Assembly (NCBI GenBank): GCA_903929045.1
Contig: CAIYTE010000087.1
Location: 1 to 54,523, forward strand
Length of the DNA: 54,523 nt
Reading direction: 5' to 3'
DNA from: an uncultured Hyphomicrobiales bacterium
GTDB taxonomy: Bacteria > Pseudomonadota > Alphaproteobacteria > Rhizobiales > Xanthobacteraceae
Position numbers and translations under genes: made by a program. The notes beneath the pieces are model-generated. The model made no database searches. It was not told the origin of the DNA and was given only the letters and a program-made list of their open reading frames with translations. Positions 16,949-25,144 of this stretch are shown here, in pieces. Position 1 is the stretch's first letter. Every line of letters starts with the position of its first letter.

Positions 16949-18067
16949 TTACGAGACCGTTTTGAGATCCGGATTGGCGGGATTGAGACCGGCACGGTTG
17001 ATGATCTTCAATTCCGCGATGCCGTTGATGGTTTCGTTGGTCAGCGGCAGGTCGATCGGCTCGTTGCGATAGGCCGACAAATCCGCGGCGCTGTAGGTTT
17101 CCATGACGCGGCGCGCGCTTTCGGGCGTCACCATCACCGGCTTGTTCTGGATGCAGGCTTCGAGGAAGTGAATGGTCTCGGGGCCGATGCCGCCGGCGAA
17201 CACATGATCGACCTGTTCGCCCGGCATGGTCGACATCGGGAATACCTGGCCGGTCTTCTCGGTATTGAGCCAGTTATCGCGCTGCGTGTCGTCGAGCGTC
17301 AGCGCGCCATCGACACCGGTGATTTCGATCCAGGTCGAGCAGTAGTTCTTGTAGCTGGTCGGGAAATTCCAGCCGCCGCCGATCATGACGACGACGCCGT
17401 TGTCCATGGTGACGGTGGTGAACATGACGTCATGCGAGCCGTTGACCGGCTTCATGTAGCCGTAGGCGCCTTGCGAATAGACGCGCACGGGCTTTGCGGG
17501 TTCGAGCAGCCAGAAAACGAAGTCGAGATCGTGCGTCGATTCCATGACGACCGGCGACAGGCGCACGCGGCCGGCGATCTTCTTGCCGAGGTCGCGCGAC
17601 AGATGGCGGCTGACTAGCACCGACACGACATTGCCCAGCGTGCCGTCGACGATCTTCTTCTTGGCGTAAGCGATCTTGGTGTTGAAGCGCTGCGAATAGC
17701 CGATGGTGAATTTCAGGTTGTTGGTCTTCGACAGATGGATAAGCTCGTCGGCTTCCCATAGTTCCAGCGCGATTGGCTTTTCCAGCATCACATGCTTGCC
17801 GCCCTTCAGGCAGTCGCGGGCGATCGGATAATGATTGGCTTCCGGCGTGGTCGAGACATAGACCACCGAGATGTTCGGGTTGTTGATGATGTCGTTGTAG
17901 TCGGCGGTCGCGGTGGCCGGCTTGTACGCCGCCTTCACTTCGGCGAGGCGATCCGGGCGGATGTCGCACAGGTGGAGCTTGTCGACCAACGCGGTCCGCA
18001 ACAGCGCTTCCGCGCGCAGACCACCAATCCAACCGACGCCAATGACCCCAACTTCGACTTGCTTCAC
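16949..18067 (-). CDS. Gfo/Idh/MocA family oxidoreductase (second of two)
   Basis: A 372-residue dehydrogenase with the Rossmann motif GVIGVGWIGG at residues about 7-16, EKPIALE (LEKPIALELWEADE) at about 97, and STHDLDFVFWLLE in the second domain. The start is taken at GTG 18067, with AAGGAA 8 bp upstream; the ATG-proximal extension to 18139 is rich in Arg and not family-like. It is divergent enough from its neighbour to be a distinct enzyme, not a recent duplicate. It lies downstream of the CoA-transferase-like genes on the same strand. Confidence 0.9.
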   Translation of the reverse strand: MKQVEVGVIGVGWIGGLRAEALLRTALVDKLHLCDIRPDRLAEVKAAYKPATATADYNDIINNPNISVVYVSTTPEANHYPIARDCLKGGKHVMLEKPIALELWEADELIHLSKTNNLKFTIGYSQRFNTKIAYAKKKIVDGTLGNVVSVLVSRHLSRDLGKKIAGRVRLSPVVMESTHDLDFVFWLLEPAKPVRVYSQGAYGYMKPVNGSHDVMFTTVTMDNGVVVMIGGGWNFPTSYKNYCSTWIEITGVDGALTLDDTQRDNWLNTEKTGQVFPMSTMPGEQVDHVFAGGIGPETIHFLEACIQNKPVMVTPESARRVMETYSAADLSAYRNEPIDLPLTNETINGIAELKIINRAGLNPANPDLKTVS

Positions 18068-18137
18068 CGTGCGTATTCCTTGCGTATTTATTGACGTTTC
18101 AAGCGATTTTGACGCGGCGATCCGGCCACGCGGCGGC

Positions 18138-18152
18138 ACCCTATATCAGGGT
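18138..18152 (-). promoter_or_regulatory. Small dyad upstream of the oxidoreductase pair
   Basis: An inverted repeat ACCCT-5 bp-AGGGT in the 111-bp gap before the GTG start of the second oxidoreductase. TTTGAC lies beside it on the minus strand, so it could be an operator at a promoter, but the -10 element is not clear. Weak evidence. Confidence 0.25.
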
Positions 18153-18178
18153 CAAACTGACGGGAAGGGTAAGATTTT

Positions 18179-18922
18179 TCAGGGCGTCAAAGCGTTTTCG
18201 CCGACACCGAACACCTGACGCGCGAACTGCGGATAGACCTCGGCCAGTTGCTGCGCCACGGTTCCACGCATGAGCGCAAGCGTGCCGGGCGAGGGCGCCG
18301 GAGTCTGCGGCACAGTGTCCGGGCGGTCGAAGTCGAAGCCGGTGTGCTCGATCACTTCCTCGACCGTATGGCCGGGGTGAACGCTCGCCAGCGTGAAGCG
18401 GCCCTTGGCGAAAGAGAACAGGCAGCGGTTGGTGACCAGCGCGATTGGGCCGCCCGGGCGGTAGACATGGCCGTCGTTGGCGCCCGGCGCGCTGACGAAG
18501 TCGACCTGCGGCACCAAGGTGCGGCGCGAATGCTCGGTGCGGAACAGGATGACCTTCGGCACGACGTAATAGAGATGCGCCGAACCGAACGAGCCGGGGA
18601 ATCGCACCTTGGGATGCTCGTAGTCGCCGATGCTGACGAGATTGATGTTGCCGTGGCCGTCGATCTGTCCGCCCGACAGAAAGAACACGTCGATGCGGCC
18701 TTGCCCCGCGCAGTCGAACAATTCGCGCGCGCCGTCGGTGAAGAAGTTGTGCTTGCGGCTTTGCAGCAGCGACACGTAAGGCCGCCCGTTGCCGTTGCGC
18801 TCGCGCGCCAGCAGCGAGGCGGTAGCGGGAATCGGCGACGCATTGCCGACGGCGACATGGCGCACATCGCCGATCAATCCAGCGATGACGTCGGCGAGCA
18901 GTTCCTCGTCGCGGAAATCCAC
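18179..18922 (-). CDS. CoA-transferase family protein, beta subunit (GctB/IpdB-like)
   Basis: A 247-residue protein of the family I CoA-transferase beta type. GGQIDGHGNINLVSIGDY and HPKVRFPGS match the glutaconate CoA-transferase B and IpdB pattern, and HTGFDFD near the C-terminus matches too. Where GctB carries its catalytic Glu (VESG, from memory), this protein reads LQSRK, so Glu appears replaced by Gln. That is as in IpdAB, which hydrolyses a ring instead of moving CoA. The start is GTG; the ribosome-binding sequence GGGAGGG comes from the end of the palindromic repeat upstream. It forms a pair with the gene at 19101. Confidence 0.85.
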   Translation of the reverse strand: MDFRDEELLADVIAGLIGDVRHVAVGNASPIPATASLLARERNGNGRPYVSLLQSRKHNFFTDGARELFDCAGQGRIDVFFLSGGQIDGHGNINLVSIGDYEHPKVRFPGSFGSAHLYYVVPKVILFRTEHSRRTLVPQVDFVSAPGANDGHVYRPGGPIALVTNRCLFSFAKGRFTLASVHPGHTVEEVIEHTGFDFDRPDTVPQTPAPSPGTLALMRGTVAQQLAEVYPQFARQVFGVGENALTP

Positions 18923-18925
18923 TTA

Positions 18926-19092
18926 ATCCCTCCCCTGAAAGGGGAGGGTTGCTCCGCGCGTCAGCGCGGAGTCGGGTGGGGTTAAAGTGGATGGTCGCGC
19001 GAAACGCCCCCACCCGGTCAGCCATAGCGCGTCGAAGACGCGCGTAAACGCGCTTGAGGCTGCCCACCCTCCCCCTGCGGGGGAGGGATAAG
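18926..19092 (-). repeat. Large palindromic element, family D, between CoA-transferase-like genes
   Basis: A roughly 167-bp element with arms CTCCCCTGAAAGGGGAGGG at one end and CCTCCCCCTGCGGGGGAGGG at the other, and inner arms GGGTGGGG/CCCCACCC and GCGCGTC. A related 133-bp element is at 37944-38076. Its end next to the downstream gene supplies the AGGGGAGGG ribosome-binding sequence. Confidence 0.75.
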
Positions 19093-19100
19093 AAAGTAAA

Positions 19101-19919
19101 TCACGCGGCGCGTTTGGCATGCACATATTTGTCCAGATATTGCGCGAAGCCGTCCGGCGTCGCCGCCATCCTGGCGTACTCGGCGAGATGATCGCCGTCG
19201 GCGGAATAATAATCCGGCAGGCCGAGCGGCCAGGCGCCGCGTTCGGCCACCGCGACGCGGTCGATGTAGAAGCCGGGCAACGTGCCCGCCGCCATCACCG
19301 GATCGTCCAGCAGATTGCCGTCGTGGATTTTTTCGACGGTGGCGACGGTCTTGTCCGACGCATGGGCCATGGTCGCCAGTTCGCGCTGCCGGCCGATCCA
19401 GACATTGCCGAAGCGGTCGGCCAGCGGCGCGTGAAACAACGCCACGTCCGGCTTGATGGCGGGCAGCAGCACGATCGGATCGCCATCGGCGAACGGACTA
19501 TCGACCACTTTCCAGTCGTCGCGGTATTTCAGAATGTCGGAGCCGATCAGGCCGCGCAGCGGCATGAAGGGCACGCCTTTTTCCGCGGCCTGCAACGCGG
19601 TGTGCAAAGCCGGGCATGTGGCGTCTTTCATCGCGATGGTGCCGCCGGTGATGGCGGCGGAAAAGCGCGGCGCCGGGCCGTATTCGCCGAGGCTCACGGC
19701 GGAGGTCTCCAGCGTGGCGACGCAGCCCGCGCCGATCAGCAGATCGGCTTGCAGGCTTGAGGTGGGCAGCGCGACGAGATGCAGCTTCTTGACGCCGCGC
19801 CGGATCAGCGCGCGCGTCGCTTCCATCGGCACGCCGGACACTTCGCGTGGGACGACGACCATCATCCCATCGGCGATGATGGAAAGCGCGTCGTCGAGCG
19901 ATGTCGCGGTGTGGGCCAT
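19101..19919 (-). CDS. CoA-transferase family protein, alpha subunit (GctA/IpdA-like)
   Basis: A 272-residue protein of the family I CoA-transferase alpha type: PREVSGVPMEATRALIRRG, the LIGAGCVATLETSAVSLGEYG segment and GVPFMPLRGLIGSD are typical, and ALFHAPLADRFGNVWIG is the family's later signature. ATG 19919 has GGGGG just upstream; the open frame above is antisense to the MetF-like gene. Together with the beta protein at 18179 it would form a heteromer acting on a CoA thioester, either transferring CoA or, as in IpdAB, cleaving a carbon ring. It is divergent from the MetF-like gene. Confidence 0.86.
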   Translation of the reverse strand: MAHTATSLDDALSIIADGMMVVVPREVSGVPMEATRALIRRGVKKLHLVALPTSSLQADLLIGAGCVATLETSAVSLGEYGPAPRFSAAITGGTIAMKDATCPALHTALQAAEKGVPFMPLRGLIGSDILKYRDDWKVVDSPFADGDPIVLLPAIKPDVALFHAPLADRFGNVWIGRQRELATMAHASDKTVATVEKIHDGNLLDDPVMAAGTLPGFYIDRVAVAERGAWPLGLPDYYSADGDHLAEYARMAATPDGFAQYLDKYVHAKRAA

Positions 19920-19983
19920 ATCCCCCGCATAACATGCTTGCAAGCCCCGGACAATTTTGCGAACTGCAATGCAAGGGTTTGGA

Positions 19984-20889
19984 ATGCCAATGACCTTGCA
20001 GGACACGCTTGAGGCCGGACGTTTCGCCTTCACCGCGGAAGTGACGCCGCCGGTGTCGGCGTCGCGCGATGAATTGCTCGACAAGGCGCTGCCGCTCAAG
20101 GGTCTCGCCGACGCGGTCAACGTCACCGACGGCGCCGGCGCGCGGGCGCATCTGAGCGCGCTGACGTCGGCGATGATCCTTGTCGAGCAGGGCATCGAGC
20201 CGGTGCTGCAATTGACCACCCGCGACCGCAACCGCATCGCGCTGCAAAGCGACTTGTTAGGCGCCGCGGCCTGCGGTGTGCGGAATTTGCTGATGCTGCG
20301 CGGCGACGATCCGAGCGCCGGCGATCAGCCCGACGCCAAGGCGGTGTTCGATCTCGATCCGCGGCAATTGATGGAAACGGCGCGGCGGCTGCGCGATGCG
20401 GGCGAACTGCCGACCAGCCGCAAGGTCACGGGCCGGGCGTCCTTCTATCTCGGCGCCGCCGACAATCCGATCGATCCGCCGCCCGGCTGGGCGCCGGCGG
20501 GGCTTGAGGCCAAGGTCAAGGCCGGTGCGCAATTCGTGCAGACGCAATTCTGCATGGATGCCGATGTGGTGCGCCGCTATATGGCGCGGCTCGATCAGCA
20601 CGGCCTCGGCGGCACATTGAAATTCCTGATCGGTGTCGTGCCGCTGCGCTCGGCGAAGTCGGCGCGCTGGATCAAGGAGAAGCTTTACGGCGCCGTCATA
20701 CCCGATGCGCTGATCGCGCGCATGGAGACGGCCATTGATCCGGCGGCGGAAGGCCGCGCCATCTGCGTCGATGTGATCCGCGCGCTCAGCGAGATTCCGC
20801 ACGTCGCCGGCGTGCACATCATGGCCCCCGGCAATGATGCCGCCGTGCCGCTGGTCATCGCAGCGGCACGCCAGAGTATCAAGCGATAG
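19984..20889 (+). CDS. Methylenetetrahydrofolate reductase-like protein
   Basis: A 301-residue TIM-barrel flavoprotein of the MetF family. The catalytic-Glu region reads FTAEVTPPVS (MetF has a similar Glu near the start), followed by VNVTDG, QLTTRDRNRIALQSDLLGAAACGV and LLMLRGDDP, all typical. The C-terminal FVQTQFCMD is also typical. Function: reduction or oxidation of methylene-tetrahydrofolate with NADH in the cytoplasm. No methionine synthase is near; its place next to CoA-transferase-like genes may link it to one-carbon release in catabolism, as in O-demethylation routes. ATG 19984 follows AAGGG by 6 bp. Confidence 0.87.
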   Translation: MPMTLQDTLEAGRFAFTAEVTPPVSASRDELLDKALPLKGLADAVNVTDGAGARAHLSALTSAMILVEQGIEPVLQLTTRDRNRIALQSDLLGAAACGVRNLLMLRGDDPSAGDQPDAKAVFDLDPRQLMETARRLRDAGELPTSRKVTGRASFYLGAADNPIDPPPGWAPAGLEAKVKAGAQFVQTQFCMDADVVRRYMARLDQHGLGGTLKFLIGVVPLRSAKSARWIKEKLYGAVIPDALIARMETAIDPAAEGRAICVDVIRALSEIPHVAGVHIMAPGNDAAVPLVIAAARQSIKR

Positions 20890-20896
20890 AGCCACG

Positions 20897-20962
20897 CTGT
20901 CATTGCCCGCGCAGGCGGGCAATCCAGCTCTTTAGTGCTGGGTCCCCGCCTTCGCGGGGACG
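20897..20962 (+). repeat. Palindromic repeat, family B
   Basis: Two hairpins, TTGCCCGCGCAGGCGGGCAA and CCCCGCCTTCGCGGGG, joined by about 20 bp. It fills the 77-bp gap between two convergent genes and may also serve as a bidirectional transcript end. Confidence 0.75.
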
Positions 20963-20966
20963 ACGA

Positions 20967-23390
20967 CTACGACAACGCCGCCTTCACCCGCTCCGGCGAG
21001 AACGGCACGCGGCGGATGCGCACACCCGTGGCGTCGAAGATCGCATTGGCAATCGCCGCCGCGATCGGCCGGATCGACGGCTCACCCGCGCCCGACGGCT
21101 CGATCTCCGGCCGGTCGATGATGACGACGTCGATCTGTCCCGGCGTCTCGGTGATGTCGAGGATCGGATAGCTGATCCAGTCGACGCTGGTGACCGCCTT
21201 TTTGTCGAAGGTCACTTCCTCCCACAACGTGCGCGACACGCCCTGCACGATGTTGCCCTCGACGCACTTTGTCAGCCCGTCCGGGTTGATGAGCTGGCCG
21301 CAATCATGCGCTACCGTGAACTTGCGCGCGAAGATCTTGCCGGTCGAACGGTCGACATCGACTTCCGCGACAATGGCGACGCGCGTGCCGTTGCGTTGCG
21401 AATAGGCGATGCCGCGGCCCGACACCATGTTGCCGGTCTGGTCCTTGCGCGGCGAGGGCCGCGTGTCCCAGTTGGCTTTTTGCGCCGCCGCCTTGATGAC
21501 GGCGATGTCGCGCGCATCCTTGATGTAACGCAGCCGGAATTCGATCGAGTCGAGACCGGCGGCGGCCGCCAGTTCGTCCATGAAGGACTCGCTGGCGAAA
21601 TGAATCTGCGGCCCCACGGGATCGCGCAGATGCGAGGTGCGCAGCGGCGACGACCGCTCCAGCAGCGGCGGGATCGTCTCCCACGACGCGCGCTTGTTCT
21701 CGAAGGCGTAGGACTCCGCCGGAATGCCGAAGCCGTCGCCGGATTTCAGCGCGACGCCTTGCGTCTGGCCCGCGAGCGTGTCGAACAGCTTGCTGCCATT
21801 GGTGTCGACGTCGACACGCGAGAACGCCTTGCTCGAGAACTCATAGGCGATGATCTTGCCGCTGGCATCGAGCGCGGCACGCGCCTTGTGCACGGAGGCG
21901 GGGCCTTTCGGGTCCCAGCCGGTGCCCTGGTCGCGCATATATTGCAGGCGCACCGGCTTGCCGACGGCCTTGGCGAGCGCCGTGCAGTCCGCGGCGCAAT
22001 CGTCGGCGTCATTGCGGCCATAGGAGCCGGGACCGGTTTTCCAGATGGTGCGCACGTTTGCGAGCGGGATGCCGAGTTGATCGGCGATGCCCTGCTGCAC
22101 GAAATGCGACTTCTGCGTTCCGCTCCAGCAGGTGACCTGCTTGCCGTTCGGACCGTCCTTGATCTCGACCAGCGCACAGGCCGGGCCCATGCTGGCATGC
22201 GACTGGAACGGCCATTCGTATTCGGCCTCGATCACCTTGGCGGCGGTCTTGAAGGCATCGTCGACATTGCCGGTGTTGGTTTCGACCTGCTTCTTGCGCA
22301 CCGGCGCCTTGCGGATGTGATCGTAGAGCGAGGCCTGTTCCGGGAACGGATCGGGGCCTTGCGACCATTCGACCTTGAGTTTTTCCGACGCCTTGATCGC
22401 ATCCCATTCCTTGGGTGCGACGACGCCGAGGAAGCCCTTGTCCCAGACGACCTGCACGCCCGGAATGTCCTTGACCGAGGACTCATCGACCTTCACCGGC
22501 ACAGCGCCGGCAACGGCGGGTCGGATCATGCGGCCGTGCACCATGCCCGGCACTTTGACGTCGGTGACGAAGTCCTCGATGGCGAACACTTTCGGCGCGA
22601 CGTCCTCGCGCTTGATCGGCTTGCCGACGATCTTGAAGTCCTTCGGGTTCTTCGGCTTCGCCTTGCCCGGGGCGTAGAGCGTGTTGCCCTGCTGCTTGTT
22701 CCAGTCGAGCTGAACGTTGAAGTATTTGCCGCCGATCATCTGCGCATAGGAAATGCGCTTCGACGTGTCGTCGGTGGCGCTGACGACGCCGTCGACGACG
22801 GTGAGCTTATCCGCCGGCACCGACAGCAGACCCGCCGCCATTTCGACCAGCACCCGGCGGGCTTCCGCCGCCGCCACGCGCATCTGCTTGCCGCCGAACT
22901 GAATGCCGGTGGAGCCCGACGCGCCGCCCTGGTTCACCGACGTGCCGGTGTCGCCCATGTAGACTTTGACGGCCTTGAACGGCACGTCGAGCTCTTCGGC
23001 GACGATTTGCGCCACCGCGACATGCAGGCCGTGGCCCATGTCCATCTTGCCGAAATAGGCGGCGACGGTGCCGTCGGCGTTGACGGCGATGTAGGACGAG
23101 AGCTGATCGGGCGTCAGCGCGGGCTTGGCGCCAATGGACGTCCCTTGCGCATAGGCTGCCTGCATCGACACCATGGTGTCGATCGTCATGGCTGCGCCGA
23201 CCGAGACGACCAGCGCGCCACCGCCGAGCAGAACCGAGCGGCGGTCCACACCACCCGTCATTCCGGGACGGCGCGCAGCGCCGGACCCGGAATCCAGCGC
23301 TTGGCTCTGGATTCCGGGTTCGCTCGTTTCACTCGCGCCCCGGAATGACAGCTTTTTGGTGAAGGACGACAGTTTTTGAAATTTTGTCAC
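20967..23390 (-). CDS. Molybdopterin-binding hydroxylase subunit (isoquinoline 1-oxidoreductase beta-like)
   Basis: A roughly 807-residue large subunit of the xanthine oxidase family, of the exported IorB type. A twin-arginine signal (DRRSVLLGGGALVVSVG) at about residues 49-65 sends the folded complex to the periplasm. Later motifs include YFGKMDMGHG, GDTGTSVNQGGASGST, VIEAEYEWPFQSHASMGP and GTGWDPKG. GTG 23390 has GGAGGG 4 bp upstream. Between this start and the Tat motif lies a 93-bp dispersed repeat read as 31 in-frame codons. An alternative start at ATG 23261 lies inside the repeat and lacks a ribosome-binding site. It pairs with the iron-sulfur subunit 11 bp upstream. Confidence 0.88.
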   Translation of the reverse strand: MTKFQKLSSFTKKLSFRGASETSEPGIQSQALDSGSGAARRPGMTGGVDRRSVLLGGGALVVSVGAAMTIDTMVSMQAAYAQGTSIGAKPALTPDQLSSYIAVNADGTVAAYFGKMDMGHGLHVAVAQIVAEELDVPFKAVKVYMGDTGTSVNQGGASGSTGIQFGGKQMRVAAAEARRVLVEMAAGLLSVPADKLTVVDGVVSATDDTSKRISYAQMIGGKYFNVQLDWNKQQGNTLYAPGKAKPKNPKDFKIVGKPIKREDVAPKVFAIEDFVTDVKVPGMVHGRMIRPAVAGAVPVKVDESSVKDIPGVQVVWDKGFLGVVAPKEWDAIKASEKLKVEWSQGPDPFPEQASLYDHIRKAPVRKKQVETNTGNVDDAFKTAAKVIEAEYEWPFQSHASMGPACALVEIKDGPNGKQVTCWSGTQKSHFVQQGIADQLGIPLANVRTIWKTGPGSYGRNDADDCAADCTALAKAVGKPVRLQYMRDQGTGWDPKGPASVHKARAALDASGKIIAYEFSSKAFSRVDVDTNGSKLFDTLAGQTQGVALKSGDGFGIPAESYAFENKRASWETIPPLLERSSPLRTSHLRDPVGPQIHFASESFMDELAAAAGLDSIEFRLRYIKDARDIAVIKAAAQKANWDTRPSPRKDQTGNMVSGRGIAYSQRNGTRVAIVAEVDVDRSTGKIFARKFTVAHDCGQLINPDGLTKCVEGNIVQGVSRTLWEEVTFDKKAVTSVDWISYPILDITETPGQIDVVIIDRPEIEPSGAGEPSIRPIAAAIANAIFDATGVRIRRVPFSPERVKAALS
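23257..23349 (-). repeat. Palindromic repeat, family A, inside a coding sequence (93 bp, 31 codons)
   Basis: The same type and exact length as the copy at 3538-3630, with terminal GTCATTCCGGG/CCCGGAATGAC and inner CCCGGAATCCAG/CTGGATTCCGGG. Its length is divisible by three, and it adds residues such as SFRGASETSEPGIQSQ to the N-terminus of the IorB-like protein without closing the frame. Confidence 0.85.
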
Positions 23391-23401
23391 GGTGCCCTCC
23401 C

Positions 23402-23869
23402 TCAACCCATCATCGTCGCGGCGCGCTTGACCGCCTTGAGGATGCTGACATGCGTGCCGCAGCGGCACTTGAGGCCGGACAAGGCGTCCTTGATCTCGGC
23501 TTCGGTGGGCTTCTTCTTGTCACGCAGGAAGGCGGCGGCGGTCATGATCCAGCCGTTGATGCAGTAGCCGCATTGCGGGACCTGCTCCTCGACATAGGCG
23601 GTCTGGATCGGGTGCGGCTTTTCCGGCGTGCCGAGACCGGCGAGCGTGGTGATCTTGGCGGTACCGACGGCGGAGAGCGGCGTCGCGCAGGAGCGCGTCG
23701 GCTGGCCGTCGAGGTGCACGGTGCAAGCGCCGCATTGCGCCAGGCCGCAGCCGAAATGGGGATTGTTGAGCCCGAGTTCGTCGCGCAGCGCGTACAACAG
23801 CGGCATGTCGGGATCGCCGTCGATCGTATGCGACTTGCCATTCACCTCGAGCGTGAATTTCTGATTCAT
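23402..23869 (-). CDS. (2Fe-2S)-binding subunit (isoquinoline 1-oxidoreductase alpha-like)
   Basis: A 155-residue small subunit with two [2Fe-2S] clusters: a plant-ferredoxin type cluster bound by Cys41, Cys46, Cys49 and Cys61 (GCGLAQCGAC) and a second by Cys100, Cys103, Cys135 and Cys137 (QCGYC and CRCG). This is the standard xanthine oxidase-family small subunit. It lies 11 bp before the large-subunit start, so the two are co-transcribed. No signal peptide is present; it would be carried across the membrane with the Tat-bearing large subunit, as known for the IorAB group. There is no FAD subunit, fitting this group. Confidence 0.92.
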   Translation of the reverse strand: MNQKFTLEVNGKSHTIDGDPDMPLLYALRDELGLNNPHFGCGLAQCGACTVHLDGQPTRSCATPLSAVGTAKITTLAGLGTPEKPHPIQTAYVEEQVPQCGYCINGWIMTAAAFLRDKKKPTEAEIKDALSGLKCRCGTHVSILKAVKRAATMMG

Positions 23870-24035
23870 AGCGTTCAGCTCCCTGAACTAAGTGTGTGGG
23901 CAGGGGCTTACGGCCCGTTGCCTTGTCGCGGTGCGCGCGAGCAGCACTGTTGACTCAGCGCTTGCGGCGCCAAGGCTAGACCCGCGCCGCCCACTTTGGA
24001 ACGGCTCCAGACGTAAAAAATGATTTTAATATATT

Positions 24036-24050
24036 GCGCTGCGGCAGCGC
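24036..24050 (-). terminator. Hairpin after the CobW-type gene
   Basis: A 6-bp stem GCGCTG/CAGCGC with a 3-nt loop directly after the stop codon on the minus strand, followed by an AT-rich stretch and T6 about 15 bp further. It could end the CobW-type transcript. The spacer 23870-24050 holds nothing else clear. Confidence 0.4.
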
Positions 24051-25064
24051 CTACAGCGCCAGAGCCTTCACGGCATCGAACAGAGTGCGGACCTGTTGTT
24101 CCGGCATGTTGCGCGTAATGAAGACAACGCGGCTTTCGCGGTTGCCGTCGGGCCAGGTTTCCAGTTCCACCGGCGGCGGCGCGAGATGCTGCACGAACTG
24201 CACCAGCACCGGACCCTTGCAGCCCTCGACGTCGAGAAATCCTTTGACGCGCAGCAGGTCGGAGCCACGCAACGTGATGAGCGTCTCCATGATGCGCGAG
24301 AAGGTCGCCCACTTGATCGGTTTGGCCTCGGTCAGCACGAAGCTGCCGATGCCGTCGCTGTGGTCGGCCTCGGCGACGAAGGTATTGCGCAACGTATCGG
24401 CCGGTTCGATCAGCCGGTTCGGATCGATCTTGCCGCTCACGGCGGTGACGATATCGGCGGCGGCGTTGAGCTTGCGCAGTTGCGCGGTCAGCGCGTCGGT
24501 CTGATCCTTGGCAATGTCGGTCTTGGTGACGACAAGGCGGTCGGCGAGGATCACCTGCTTGCGCGCCTCCGACGACCAGTCGAGCGTCTTGACGCCGTTC
24601 TCGGCGTCGACCACGGCGATCACCGCCTCGACGTGAAACACGCCGCCCAGTGCGCGGTCGGTGGCGAAGGTTTGCAGGATCGGCGACGGATCGGCGAGGC
24701 CCGAGGTCTCGATGACGATGCGGCGGAAATCCGGAATCTCGCCGCGCTCGCGCTCGATCACCATGCGCCGCAACGTGTCCTGCAAATCGGTGCGGCTGAT
24801 GCAGCACAGGCAGCCATTGCCCATCAGGATGGTTTCGTCGGCGCTGGCGCGCAGCAGCGCGTCGTCGATGCCGGCCTCGCCGAATTCATTGACGACGATG
24901 GCGGTGCCGGCGCCTTCCGGCGTTTCCAGAAAGCGCTTGAGCAATGTGGTTTTGCCGGCGCCGAGAAAGCCGGTGATGACGATGACCGGCACTTTCGCGC
25001 CGCGCTCGCGGCGCATGCGGCGGCCGAATTGCCCGGAGGCCTTGGACGGGAAGACTTGATCCAT
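24051..25064 (-). CDS. CobW/YjiA-type P-loop GTPase (metallochaperone-like)
   Basis: A 337-residue G3E-family GTPase. The P-loop GFLGAGKT is at residues 32-39, the metal-binding CLCC (CxCC motif) at 85-88, Walker B/DxxG region in VIETSGLADP, the base-specificity VVTKTD, and a C-terminal CobW_C domain. Such proteins deliver metal ions (zinc, cobalt, or others) to target enzymes, spending GTP. ATG 25064 is preferred to TTG 25094. It lies upstream of the IorAB-like genes on the same strand, 181 bp apart, so a role in maturing a metal enzyme nearby is possible but unproven. Confidence 0.88.
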   Translation of the reverse strand: MDQVFPSKASGQFGRRMRRERGAKVPVIVITGFLGAGKTTLLKRFLETPEGAGTAIVVNEFGEAGIDDALLRASADETILMGNGCLCCISRTDLQDTLRRMVIERERGEIPDFRRIVIETSGLADPSPILQTFATDRALGGVFHVEAVIAVVDAENGVKTLDWSSEARKQVILADRLVVTKTDIAKDQTDALTAQLRKLNAAADIVTAVSGKIDPNRLIEPADTLRNTFVAEADHSDGIGSFVLTEAKPIKWATFSRIMETLITLRGSDLLRVKGFLDVEGCKGPVLVQFVQHLAPPPVELETWPDGNRESRVVFITRNMPEQQVRTLFDAVKALAL

Positions 25065-25091
25065 GGCTTGAACACTACACCAAAACGACAA

Positions 25092-25122
25092 CACCGGGCC
25101 CGCCTCGCGGCGGAACCCGGTG
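25092..25122 (-). terminator. Terminator-like hairpin between LVIVD and CobW-type genes
   Basis: CACCGGG/CCCGGTG outer stem with an inner CGCC/GGCG stem; on the minus strand it is followed by TTGTCGTTTT. It lies 22 bp after the LVIVD-repeat gene stop. Confidence 0.6.
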
Positions 25123-25144
25123 CTGGCTTAGACCAAGCGGTTCC

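Noticed and set aside
19957-19983. TTG 19957 and ATG 19969 as starts of the MetF-like gene
   Set aside because: ATG 19984 has AAGGG at good distance; the upstream codons lack a ribosome-binding site and family similarity.
21306-23348. Open frame of 680 codons on the plus strand
   Set aside because: It is antisense to the IorB-like gene, which has clear family motifs; its own translation has a shadow composition with no motif.
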